Notes under the pieces: generated by a model | What the model saw: only the letters and a program-made list of their open reading frames with translations | Told to the model about the DNA's origin: nothing | Databases searched by the model: none | DNA from: Hymenobacter taeanensis | GTDB lineage: Bacteria; Bacteroidota; Bacteroidia; Cytophagales; Hymenobacteraceae | DNA: 64,000 bases | Reading direction: 5' to 3' | Assembly: GCF_013137895.1 (NCBI RefSeq) | Contig: NZ_CP053538.1 | Coordinates: 3,441,001 to 3,505,000, forward strand | Part shown: positions 34,621 through 42,524 of the stretch, piece after piece | Layout: each line of letters begins with the position of its first letter | Position numbering within the stretch: the first letter of the stretch is position 1 | Made by a program: the position numbers and the translations under genes

Positions 34621-35202
34621 CTATTTAACCAATCCGTTCAACAGAATGGTCATGATGTTTTGCTCCAGCTCTTCGCCCGAAATGCCCCGGCCGGGCCGGT
34701 ACCACAGCTCAACCCAGCGCACCGCCGAGAGAATAGTGAACAGCGCCACCGAAACGTTTACGGGCTGCAGCTCACCGGCTGCAATACCCTGCTCAATAAG
34801 GGCTGCGAAACCACGCTCATAGCGCTTGCGGGCATCCTTAAATTGAGTCAGCTTGTCGCCAGCCAGGTATTTCCAGTCGTTGTTGGCTACTGAAACGGCT
34901 GCGCCGTCCTCAATCATCAGGTGAATGTGCAGCCGAACCAGCGCCTTGATTTTATCAACGTAGGAGGCCTCCGTCTGCTCAATCTGGGCTAGCTGCGAGA
35001 TGTATGTATTGGAAACATGAAAGCAGATGTGTTCCAGAATCTCATCCTTAGAGTTAATGTGGTTGTACATACTGGCGGCCTCCATGCCTACTTGCGCCCC
35101 TAGGTCGCGCATAGAAGTGCCCCCGAAGCCCCGGTCTTTAAACAGTTTGGCCGCTTCCTCAATGATGATTTGCCGTTTATTGGTCTTTGTTTTCTTAGCC
35201 AT
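34621..35202 (-). CDS. paaR: TetR-family regulator, probable PaaR
   Basis: 193 residues with an N-terminal TetR helix-turn-helix ('IIIEEAAKLFKDRGFGGTSMRDLGAQVGMEAASMYNHINSKDEILE') and a helical ligand-binding C-terminus. In several bacteria TetR-type PaaR repressors are released by phenylacetyl-CoA. It is embedded between paaE and paaK on the same strand, which supports control of this cluster. The palindrome before paaA and the related site before paaK are likely targets. It differs from the GntR-type PaaX of E. coli. Confidence 0.85.
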   Translation of the reverse strand: MAKKTKTNKRQIIIEEAAKLFKDRGFGGTSMRDLGAQVGMEAASMYNHINSKDEILEHICFHVSNTYISQLAQIEQTEASYVDKIKALVRLHIHLMIEDGAAVSVANNDWKYLAGDKLTQFKDARKRYERGFAALIEQGIAAGELQPVNVSVALFTILSAVRWVELWYRPGRGISGEELEQNIMTILLNGLVK

Positions 35203-35277
35203 TGGTGGGTGGAGAGGGCGGGAGAATGGTGTAGTATGTGGGGCAAAAAGGATGAATGAGTGAGCTACTGAAGTGGC

Positions 35278-36621
35278 CTAGGCCAGGTTGCGCAGGTCTT
35301 TTATCCGGTTGAGCTTACCGCCCTCACTGCGGGGCAGCTCGCCAAAGCCGAGCAGTATGACTTGCATGCTCAATCCAATATTGTCTTTGATTTTCTTGGC
35401 TAAAGCGTCCCGCAGCGTCTGCAGGCATTCGTGCCGGGCTATAGTTTCTTCCGTTACCGTGCTCAAGCCCAACTCGCGCATTAGCTCTTGGCTAACCTCC
35501 ACGTGTACCTCCACCTCATCCATGCTGCCCCGGCGCGAAACAGTTACCAGGTAGTACGGGCTTACCTGCGCTAGGCCACTCAACAGGTCTTCTACCTGAG
35601 TATGGAAGAAGTTAACGCCCCGGATGATGAGCATATCGTCGGAGCGCCCCCGGATGGGACCCATCTTCACGTGAGTGCGGCTTCCCGCCTTATCATAGTA
35701 GATGTTGGTAATGTCGTTGGTCCAGTACCGCAGAATGGGCATAGCCTTCTTGGTGAGCGTGGTAAACACCAATACGCCTAACTCGCCCTCAGCGACTGAC
35801 TCGCCCGTGTCTTTGTCCACCACCTCGGGGTAAAAGTGGTCTTCCCAGATGTAGCTGCCAGTGCCCCGCTCATTTACATCTTCTTGTGATACACCTGGGC
35901 CCATAATCTCGCTCAGGCCATAAATGTTGGTTGCTTGCACGCCTAGGCCACTTTCCACCTGTTGGCGAATGGTTTCCGTCCAGGGCTCAGCACCCAAGGC
36001 CGCATATTGAAGGTTGATGGCCTCATGCGCAATGCCGCGGCGCTGTATTTCCTCGGCTAGTACCTGAGCGTAGGAGGGAGTAGCACAGAGAATTTCCGGC
36101 CGGAAGTCCTGCAACAGCTGCAGTTGCCGGTCGGTGCCACCACCCGAAACGGGTATTACTGTGAGCCCAAGCTTTTCAGCACCGTAATGGATGCCCAGGC
36201 CACCCGTGAAGAGGCCATAGCCATAGGCGTTCTGCAGTTTCATGCCGGGCCGGCAACCGGCGGCCGCTAAGGAACGGGCTACTACTTCGGCAAATACTCC
36301 GAGGTCTTCGGCGGTGTACCCTACTACGGTGGCTTTGCCAGTGGTACCACTGGAACAGTGCAGGCGGGCCACCTCAGTTTCTGGCACCGCAAAAAGACCA
36401 AAGGGGTAATTGTCGCGGAAATCCGTCTTTTTGGTAAAGCCTAGTTTGGGCAAATCCTCAAGGCCCTTAAAGGAGCTGGGGTGTATTCCTAACGCATCCA
36501 GCTTCTGCCTGTAGAAGGGTACTCTGGCGTACACGTATGCTACCTGATGCTTTAGCCGAGCGTTCTGCAATTTCCGCAACTCAGGCAGCGGTAATTGTTC
36601 TATTGCAGGGTTGAAAACCAT
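35278..36621 (-). CDS. paaK: Phenylacetate-CoA ligase
   Basis: Started at ATG 36621 (447 residues, normal for PaaK at ~437); the upstream in-frame start would place 45 unrelated residues in front. Motifs include the AMP-binding loop LHCSSGTTGKATVVGYT (residues ~94-110), 'GLSEIMGPGVSQED' and 'GRSDDMLIIRGVNFFHTQVE', which are those of the ANL-superfamily PaaK. It makes phenylacetyl-CoA from phenylacetate, CoA and ATP, the entry step of the pathway. First gene of the cluster; two kinds of possible operator lie within 180 bp upstream. Confidence 0.95.
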   Translation of the reverse strand: MVFNPAIEQLPLPELRKLQNARLKHQVAYVYARVPFYRQKLDALGIHPSSFKGLEDLPKLGFTKKTDFRDNYPFGLFAVPETEVARLHCSSGTTGKATVVGYTAEDLGVFAEVVARSLAAAGCRPGMKLQNAYGYGLFTGGLGIHYGAEKLGLTVIPVSGGGTDRQLQLLQDFRPEILCATPSYAQVLAEEIQRRGIAHEAINLQYAALGAEPWTETIRQQVESGLGVQATNIYGLSEIMGPGVSQEDVNERGTGSYIWEDHFYPEVVDKDTGESVAEGELGVLVFTTLTKKAMPILRYWTNDITNIYYDKAGSRTHVKMGPIRGRSDDMLIIRGVNFFHTQVEDLLSGLAQVSPYYLVTVSRRGSMDEVEVHVEVSQELMRELGLSTVTEETIARHECLQTLRDALAKKIKDNIGLSMQVILLGFGELPRSEGGKLNRIKDLRNLA

Positions 36622-36661
36622 GGATGGTGGAGCAGGAGGAAGGCACGGAAGGAGGGATAAA

Positions 36662-36679
36662 AGTAAGTGAACACTCCTG
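36662..36679. promoter_or_regulatory. Possible operator, AGTAAGT type, copy 1
   Basis: AGTAAGTGAACACTCCTG matches the palindromic site at 36781-36798 at 13 of 18 positions and lies 41 bp upstream of paaK. Confidence 0.35.
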
Positions 36680-36681
36680 CT

Positions 36682-36703
36682 GAAACAAACATTAGTTAGT
36701 TTT
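36682..36703. promoter_or_regulatory. Candidate PaaR operator in front of paaK
   Basis: On the minus strand AAAACTAAC-TAAT-GTTTGTTTC aligns without gaps with the paaA palindrome (TTAACTAAC-N4-GTTAGTTAA), matching 15 of 22 positions with one arm nearly intact. It is 61 bp upstream of the paaK ATG. Confidence 0.6.
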
Positions 36704-36780
36704 TTATTTGAGATAGGGAAACTCAAAAATAGGCGAATGCAGGCCGTTAAGCCCATTATTGAGTGCGGCGGTATATGAAA

Positions 36781-36798
36781 AGTAAGTGTATACTCACT
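36781..36798. promoter_or_regulatory. Palindromic possible operator, AGTAAGT type, copy 2
   Basis: AGTAAGTGTATACTCACT is an 18-bp dyad in which 7 of 9 base pairs match. A third word, ACTTACT, lies at 36813-36819. The arrangement suits a TetR-type protein, either PaaR or the regulator encoded at 37329-37862. Confidence 0.4.
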
Positions 36799-36850
36799 AA
36801 AAAAAAGTGGCTACTTACTTGCTTTTAGAAATCTTTGCTTAATATTGTCC

Positions 36851-36989
36851 CATCAATCAGCTGGCTTATCCCACCAAGCAAACTGGTTGACAATTCCCAC
36901 GCCCGCTTACCCAGGTGTTTCCCACCCCGCCTGGTCCCAAAATTCCCACGCCCTGTTTACCCAGATGCTGATCCCACCCATCTGGTGAA
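36851..36989. repeat. Three imperfect tandem ~49-bp units, each with a hairpin
   Basis: Units at 36892-36940 and 36941-36989 are both 49 bp and start AATTCCCACGCCC. A shorter, diverged unit precedes them (36851-36891). Each unit folds so that a loop displays TCCCACC: stem CCAGATG/CATCTGG (36961-36967 with 36979-36985) in the last, CCAGG/CCTGG (36911-36915 with 36930-36934) in the middle, and GCTT/AAGC in the first. A frame crossing it has implausible composition, so the region is non-coding. Confidence 0.65.
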
Positions 36990-37045
36990 ATTTGTAGAAA
37001 GTCGTGTGGCTCCCCAGCCCAGGCGCCAAATTTCTACCTCCTCGC

Positions 37046-37082
37046 AGCCGGCCGAATTGGACCCCCTCCAGTTCGGCCGGCT
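37046..37082. other. Strong GC-rich hairpin
   Basis: 16-bp arms AGCCGGCCGAATTGGA and TCCAGTTCGGCCGGCT with a CCCCC loop and one wobble/mismatch. There is no U-tract on either side. It ends the structured block that begins at 36851 and lies 247 bp upstream of the TetR gene. Confidence 0.7.
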
Positions 37083-37328
37083 TATGGTATATAGGGCCTA
37101 AAAAGAGCTATGCGCTTATTTAGATGCCCTGCCTGTGGGCGCAGCCATAATTGCTTTGAGCTGTAGAGCAGCGGGAGGGCGGCCGGAAATGGAAGCGGAG
37201 GGAGCTACTCGGCTGACTGTCTAAAACCAGATTTTGCTAGATACTGGCCGGTAAAATGCCGTATTTACGCAATAGAGGTATTTTAGGGTGCTATATTGAG
37301 CCCCAATAGCAGAAACCGAACCCCGTCC

Positions 37329-37862
37329 ATGACTAACCGCAAGCAGCACATTGCTCAAACTGCCTTACAGCTATTTGGGGAAAAGGGCTTTGAACATACC
37401 CCCACGCAATTAATTGCAAAGGAAGCGGGAGTGTCTGAAGCTCTAATTTTCAAGCATTTCGGCTCTAAGGAGCAATTGCTTGATTTCATAATCAAGAAGG
37501 GCTACAAACGTATTATTGAGCAGAACCGCGGCTGGTATGAGGGCCGTGCCCCCCTAGAGTTCGTGCACAGCGTAATTGAACTGCCCTATAAGCTGGTGCG
37601 TGAGGAGCCGCACTTCTGGAGGCTTCAATCGAGGCTTACGGATAGCGCTACGGCGCAAAAGCAGCATGAGCGTTTCCTGCAGCCAGTACCCGCTTTGCTC
37701 CATAATGCCTTCGAGAAGCTGGGCTACCAAGACCCCGCCAAGGAAACCAGCTTGCTGCTGCTGCTGGTAGAAGCCCTCTGGAAGATAGAAGTGAACAAAG
37801 ACGATGACCAGGTGCGTGAAATGCTTGACTTTATTAAGTCTAAGTACCAGGCGCAGGAATAA
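37329..37862 (+). CDS. TetR/AcrR-family transcriptional regulator
   Basis: ATG 37329 gives 177 residues; a TTG 33 bp upstream is less likely. The N-terminal HTH is 'IAQTALQLFGEKGFEHTPTQLIAKEAGVSEALIFKHFGSKEQLLDFIIKKG'. The C-terminal half is a helical ligand/dimer domain without a recognisable ligand signature. It stands alone, followed by a terminator. Candidate binding sites (AGTAAGT words) lie 530-670 bp upstream, nearer to paaK than to its own start. Its regulon is unknown. Confidence 0.88.
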   Translation: MTNRKQHIAQTALQLFGEKGFEHTPTQLIAKEAGVSEALIFKHFGSKEQLLDFIIKKGYKRIIEQNRGWYEGRAPLEFVHSVIELPYKLVREEPHFWRLQSRLTDSATAQKQHERFLQPVPALLHNAFEKLGYQDPAKETSLLLLLVEALWKIEVNKDDDQVREMLDFIKSKYQAQE

Positions 37863-37909
37863 CTATTAGGCCAGTAATGCAAGCAACTGCATTCGTGAAG
37901 CCGCACCTT

Positions 37910-37942
37910 AAACGTCTCCCGTGCAAACGGGAGACGTTTTTT
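37910..37942 (+). terminator. Intrinsic terminator after the TetR gene
   Basis: A 13-bp perfect stem AAACGTCTCCCGT / ACGGGAGACGTTT with a GCAA tetraloop, followed by TTT. Confidence 0.9.
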
Positions 37943-38253
37943 ATGTGAATGGCCGGCAGTAAGCAAAATCGCTTAGCCAAAAACGGAGCGAGTGCGCTCT
38001 AGGCCAGTTCCACAGGAATAAGCCTACAAGATGCCGAATAGAGTTAACTCAGGGGTTTAGCCTGCGTACACGGTTGAGTTGCGCAGTAGGATTCAATGGG
38101 TGAATTGCGGGGTTGAAGCTTTCGCCGGTATAGGGCCTGTAGGGGCATAACTGAACAGGTTAGCCGCTAGGTTGTTACCCGTATAGCACCACACCCTGGG
38201 TACCATTGTGCGGCTACGCTGGGTTCTGACCTCACCCTCTAGTTACATTACTT
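37943..38253. other. Gene-free upstream region of the pao operon
   Basis: About 310 bp with no coding frame of credible composition. Presumed to hold the promoter of the paoABC-like operon; no consensus -7 box was recognised. Confidence 0.4.
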
Positions 38254-38901
38254 ATGTCTGATCTTTTTCCTCCAGACCCAGCAGGCGCTAGGCCGCTTGA
38301 GCCCTTACCGGACGATAAGTCGAGGCGCAGCTTTATGAAGCAGGCGGGCGGAATTCTGGGTTTAGCCTTAGCACCACCGCTCATCAGCCAGGCCGAACGG
38401 TTGACGGCGCTATCTGGCAAGATTGAAGGCGTTTCGCAGATGCGCCTGAAGATAAACGGCACCATCCGGACGCTGCAGCTGGAGCCGCGAGTAACTCTGC
38501 TGGATGCCCTCCGGGAATACCTGGATCTTACCGGCACCAAAAAAGGCTGTGACCATGGCCAGTGCGGAGCATGTACGGTGTTGGTAGATGGGCGCCGCAT
38601 AAACTCCTGCCTTACGCTTGCTGTAATGAGCCAGGGCAAGGAGATTACAACCATTGAAGGTCTGGCCAAGGGAGAAGAGTTGCACCCTATGCAGGCCGCT
38701 TTTATCAAGCATGATGGCTTTCAGTGCGGCTATTGCACCTCCGGGCAAATTATGTCGGGGGTGGCGTGCGTAAACGAGGGCCATGCTACCACCGACGCGC
38801 AAACCCGGGAGTGGATGAGTGGCAATTTATGCCGGTGTGGGGCTTACCCTAATATTGTGGCGGCTGTGCGTGAAGTGCAGCAAAAAGGAGGCAAAGCATG
38901 A
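38254..38901 (+). CDS. paoA: Periplasmic aldehyde oxidoreductase [2Fe-2S] subunit (PaoA-like)
   Basis: 215 residues. 'SRRSFMKQAGGILGLALAPPLI' (residues ~23-45) is a twin-arginine signal, preceded by a long polar n-region. Two [2Fe-2S] sites follow: the plant-type CDHGQCGACTVL...NSC and the helical CGYCTSGQ...CRCG of the xanthine oxidase family. It matches the small subunit PaoA (YagT), which carries the export signal for the complex and passes electrons between molybdenum centre and FAD. The stop overlaps the paoB start (ATGA). Confidence 0.92.
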   Translation: MSDLFPPDPAGARPLEPLPDDKSRRSFMKQAGGILGLALAPPLISQAERLTALSGKIEGVSQMRLKINGTIRTLQLEPRVTLLDALREYLDLTGTKKGCDHGQCGACTVLVDGRRINSCLTLAVMSQGKEITTIEGLAKGEELHPMQAAFIKHDGFQCGYCTSGQIMSGVACVNEGHATTDAQTREWMSGNLCRCGAYPNIVAAVREVQQKGGKA

Positions 38902-39881
38902 ACAATTTCGCTTACCAACAGGCCTCAAAAGCCAAAGAAGCAACCTCCGTTGTCCGCGACGATAAACAAGCGGCTTACATTGCCGGTGGCACCACGCTGC
39001 TTGACCTCATGAAGGCCAATATTGAGGAGCACTCACAACTGGTGGATATTAATCTTTTGCCCTTCAAAGGCATTGAGAAGACCAATGATGGCCTGCGTAT
39101 TGGAGCCTTGGAGCGCATGAGCGATGTGGGTGAAAACCCCATTGTGTTGCAGCAGTATCCGGCTATTTCTGAGTCATTACTGCTGGCGGCTTCGCCGCAG
39201 TTGCGCAATATGGCCAGCATGGGCGGTAACATTCTGCAACGGACACGCTGCGGCTATTTCCGCGACCCAGCTTTTCCGTGCAACAAGCGAGTGCCGGGTT
39301 CTGGTTGCCCGGCTTTGCAGGGGGATAACCATAATCTGGCTATCCTAGGCACCAGCGATGCGTGCATTGCCACCTCTTACCCCGGCGACTTATCTGTGGC
39401 GTTGGTAGCCTTTGATGCCGTGCTCACCCTGGAAAACGCCAAAGGCAAGCAGCGGCGCGTACCCATCACGGAGTTTTATCTGTTGCCGGGCAATACTCCG
39501 CACAAGGAAACCGTGCTAGAGCCTGGGGAGCTAATTGTATCCATTACGGTGCCCGCGGCGGCTTATACCCAGCGCTCTACCTACCTCAAAGTACGGGAGC
39601 GGTCCAGCTATGCGTACGCGCTGGCCTCGGCGGCGGTAGGGTTAGACGTGCAAGGTGGCAACATCCGGGCGGCCAGGGTGGCTTTGGGAGGTGTAGGCGC
39701 CCAGCCCTGGCGCTCCCGCGAAGCCGAACAAGTGCTTACGGGGGCTCCGGCCACGGAGGCCACCTTCAGGGCAGCGGCGGCAGTAGCACTGCGGGGCGCT
39801 CAGCCCCGGGAGCATAACCGCTTTAAAGTAGAGTTAGCACAGAATACGCTGGTGCAGGCTCTGCAAAAAGTAGCTGGCTAG
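38898..39881 (+). CDS. paoB: Periplasmic aldehyde oxidoreductase FAD subunit (PaoB-like)
   Basis: 327 residues. The CO-dehydrogenase flavoprotein fold starts with 'AYIAGGTTLLDLMK'. 'RTRCGYFRDPAFPCNKRVPGSGC' supplies cysteines for the extra [4Fe-4S] cluster that distinguishes PaoB from ordinary xanthine dehydrogenase FAD subunits. It has no signal peptide and should be exported with PaoA by Tat. Coupled to paoA by a 4-bp overlap. Confidence 0.92.
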   Translation: MNNFAYQQASKAKEATSVVRDDKQAAYIAGGTTLLDLMKANIEEHSQLVDINLLPFKGIEKTNDGLRIGALERMSDVGENPIVLQQYPAISESLLLAASPQLRNMASMGGNILQRTRCGYFRDPAFPCNKRVPGSGCPALQGDNHNLAILGTSDACIATSYPGDLSVALVAFDAVLTLENAKGKQRRVPITEFYLLPGNTPHKETVLEPGELIVSITVPAAAYTQRSTYLKVRERSSYAYALASAAVGLDVQGGNIRAARVALGGVGAQPWRSREAEQVLTGAPATEATFRAAAAVALRGAQPREHNRFKVELAQNTLVQALQKVAG

Positions 39882-39978
39882 TGCCGGTAACCAGTCCAGC
39901 TAAAACGGCCAGGCACAGCAGGAGCCGGGCTCAGTGCCCGCCGCTCCAGAGCTATATCTACCAAGAAGTAATTTCCCC

Positions 39979-42312
39979 ATGGATAACGAACCAGCATTCT
40001 TTGAAACCAACCCTAAAGCCGGCTCGGTAGGGCAGCCCCTAGACCGCGTAGATGGTCGGGCGAAAGTGACTGGCCAGGCAAAATATTCTGCGGAGTACAA
40101 CAGCCTGCCTGGCTTGGTACACGCGGTGCTCAAGACCAGTGACGTAGCCAAGGGCCGTATCCAGAGCATTGATATAAGCGCCGCGCAGAAAGAGCCAGGG
40201 GTACTGGCTATTCTGACTCATCAGAACATACCTCAGCTTGCCAAAACGCCCAACAGCCCGGAGGGTAAGAAAGCAATTGGAGCGCCAATGGGTTTCCTAC
40301 CCCTGACCTCCGACCAGGTGCATTATGCCGGGCAACCCGTTGCCGTTATTGTGGCCGATACTTTGGAGCGCGCTCAGCATGCCGCAGCGCTGGTACGAGT
40401 ACAGATGGCCGCTGAGAAGCCCCTGGCCTCGTATGAAGACCTCCGAGCGGAGCTATTTGACCCGCAGAAAGTGCAGGATGGCAAAACCGATGGGCATACC
40501 GTGCGCGGGAACCCTAAGGCGGCTTTTGCTGCCGCTCCCGTGCAGCTCACGCACACCTATACGCACGCCATCAACCACCACAATCCTATGGAGCCTGGCG
40601 CTACCACGGCCCACTGGGAAGCCCCTGACCGCCTCACGGTGTACGAGTCTACCCAAGGCGTGACCCGAACGCAGAAGGCCCTGAGCACCATGCTAGGCCT
40701 GGCGGCTGAACAGGTGCGGGTGGTTACCAAATACTTGGGGGGCGGGTTTGGCTGCAAAGGCTCTACCTGGCCCCACACGGTGCTTACCGTGCAAGCTGCC
40801 CGCGCTGTGGGCCGGCCCGTTAAACTCTCGCTCACGCGCCCACAGATGTTTACCAGCATGGGCCATCGCGAAGACCAAACCCAAACCCTGAAAGTTGGGG
40901 CAACCAAGGAGGGCAAGCTACTGGCCATTATTCACGAGAAAACCTCCACCACCTCACCTTGGGACAATTACGCCGAGCCAAACAGCCGCATCATTAATCT
41001 GCTGTACAGCTGCCCCACATTTGAGGCTACCTATCAGCTGGCCCGTGCCAACGTGATGACCTCTACGTTTATGCGGGCTCCTGGCGAGGCGCCCGGCTCG
41101 TTCGCCATTGAGTGCTCCATGGATGATCTGGCCTATCAGGTGGGTATCGATCCACTGGAAATCCGGCTGTTGAACTACGCCGATAAGGATTACAGCAACA
41201 ACAAGCCGTGGTCGAGCAAAAGCCTGAAGCAATGCTACGCCCGTGGGGCCGAGCTGTTTGGCTGGAGCAAGCGCAACCCCAAGGCCGGTGCCACCCGCGA
41301 CGGCAATCTGCTGGTGGGCTGGGGCATGGCTACGGCCAGCTACCCCGTGCACAACAACCAAGGCACGGCGAGGGTGCGCCTCTACGCCGATGGGCACGCC
41401 CTGGTGCAAACCGGCGCCACCGATTTGGGTACGGGCACCTACACTGTGATGACTCAGGTAGCCGCTGATGCGCTGTGGCTCACCCCTGATAAGGTGCGGT
41501 TCGAGCTCGGCGACACCAAGCTACCCACGGCCCCTAACTCCGGGGGCTCAGTGGCCGCGGGCACCGTATCATCCTCTATCTACGTGGCGGCTCAGGATGT
41601 GTGGCAGAAGCTGATAAAGCTGGCCGTTCAGGATAAGAAGTCGCCGCTGTTCCGGGCTAAGCCCACTGATGTAGTAGTGGAAAACGGCCGCCTGGTGCTC
41701 AAGGCCAATAAGGCAAAGGGGGAAGACTACGCAACCCTGATGAAACGCAATGAAACCCCCGATATAGAAGGCAGCGGCCACGGCAAGTACGGAGCCGGCT
41801 ATGAGTCGGGGCGGGCTGCAGGCCCCGCCGACTCCGGCCACCAGGACGACATGGCGGGTCACTCAATGCATTCTTTTGGCGCGCACTTCTGCGAAGTGAA
41901 GGTTAACCCTGAGTTGGGCACTGTGCGCGTAACCCGCTGGGTGAGCGTGCACGCAGCCGGCCGTATTCTGAACGCTAAAACGGCGCGGAGCCAAATCATT
42001 GGCGGCAGCATATTTGGGATAGGGTGTGCCCTGATGGAGAGAACGGTGCGCGATGAAAACTTTGCGCGTTACACCAACTCCAACCTCGCCGACTACCACA
42101 TTCCCGTCAATGCCGATATTCCGGATATGCAGGTGGAGTTTATTGAGGAGCATGACCCTTTCATCAACGCTATGGGCGTGAAAGGCATAGGAGAGATTTC
42201 TATGGTCGGCGTAGCCGCTGCCGTAGCCAATGCCGTATTCCATGCCACCGGTAAGCGAGTACGGAGCCTGCCTATCACTCCTGATAAAATATTGGGCGCC
42301 ACGCCGGTATAG
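39979..42312 (+). CDS. paoC: Molybdenum-binding subunit of aldehyde oxidoreductase (PaoC-like)
   Basis: ATG 39979 gives 777 residues; a GTG 45 bp upstream is possible. The N-terminal aldehyde oxidase/xanthine dehydrogenase a/b hammerhead (DRVDGRAKVTGQAKYSAEY) and the molybdopterin-binding domain (KYLGGGFGCKG, MRAPGEAPGSFAIECSMDDLA) are followed near the C-terminus by the catalytic Glu motif GVKGIGEISMVG. PaoABC oxidises a broad range of aromatic and aliphatic aldehydes to acids in the periplasm. A ~25-residue Gly/His-rich insertion (residues ~600-630, HGKYGAGYESGRAAGPADSG) is notable. Confidence 0.92.
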   Translation: MDNEPAFFETNPKAGSVGQPLDRVDGRAKVTGQAKYSAEYNSLPGLVHAVLKTSDVAKGRIQSIDISAAQKEPGVLAILTHQNIPQLAKTPNSPEGKKAIGAPMGFLPLTSDQVHYAGQPVAVIVADTLERAQHAAALVRVQMAAEKPLASYEDLRAELFDPQKVQDGKTDGHTVRGNPKAAFAAAPVQLTHTYTHAINHHNPMEPGATTAHWEAPDRLTVYESTQGVTRTQKALSTMLGLAAEQVRVVTKYLGGGFGCKGSTWPHTVLTVQAARAVGRPVKLSLTRPQMFTSMGHREDQTQTLKVGATKEGKLLAIIHEKTSTTSPWDNYAEPNSRIINLLYSCPTFEATYQLARANVMTSTFMRAPGEAPGSFAIECSMDDLAYQVGIDPLEIRLLNYADKDYSNNKPWSSKSLKQCYARGAELFGWSKRNPKAGATRDGNLLVGWGMATASYPVHNNQGTARVRLYADGHALVQTGATDLGTGTYTVMTQVAADALWLTPDKVRFELGDTKLPTAPNSGGSVAAGTVSSSIYVAAQDVWQKLIKLAVQDKKSPLFRAKPTDVVVENGRLVLKANKAKGEDYATLMKRNETPDIEGSGHGKYGAGYESGRAAGPADSGHQDDMAGHSMHSFGAHFCEVKVNPELGTVRVTRWVSVHAAGRILNAKTARSQIIGGSIFGIGCALMERTVRDENFARYTNSNLADYHIPVNADIPDMQVEFIEEHDPFINAMGVKGIGEISMVGVAAAVANAVFHATGKRVRSLPITPDKILGATPV

Positions 42313-42344
42313 GCCACTTGGTGAGTGATGCTGCAAGACGATTA

Positions 42345-42407
42345 TACTGAGTACAGTTGCCGCAACTCTGCAGTAAACCAGCGTAGTTGTGGCAACTGCA
42401 CTCAGTA
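42345..42407. repeat. Inverted repeat between paoC and xdhC
   Basis: ~23-bp arms TACTGAGTACAGTTGCCGC... and its near complement ...GGCAACTGCACTCAGTA with two mismatches and a 17-nt spacer. It begins 32 bp after the paoC stop, so it may attenuate or stabilise the transcript. No poly-T follows. Confidence 0.7.
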
Positions 42408-42524
42408 GTATGTTATGGCGCCTTGGAGTTAGAGTCTATAGGTTTATAATGCCTTTAAAAGTAAACTGGTAGCCTTGCACGGCACTTTTGCGTACACAAC
42501 TGCCGAGGCAAGCCACTGCTTATC

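Noticed and set aside
35278..36621. LuxE-like and PaaK proteins as duplicates of one gene
   Set aside because: They share only the ANL fold; PaaK here is 447 residues with full ligase motifs, while the gene at 58848 is shorter with LuxE-specific motifs.
36835..37101. An 88-codon open frame across the hairpin region
   Set aside because: Its translation is Pro/Arg-rich with no domain, and it runs through tandem hairpin units, so it is a by-product of the repeats.
42345..42407. An intrinsic terminator ending the pao operon after paoC
   Set aside because: The stem is imperfect, the spacer is 17 nt, and no T-run follows; functionally linked xdhC and mocA lie downstream on the same strand, so it was listed as a repeat instead.
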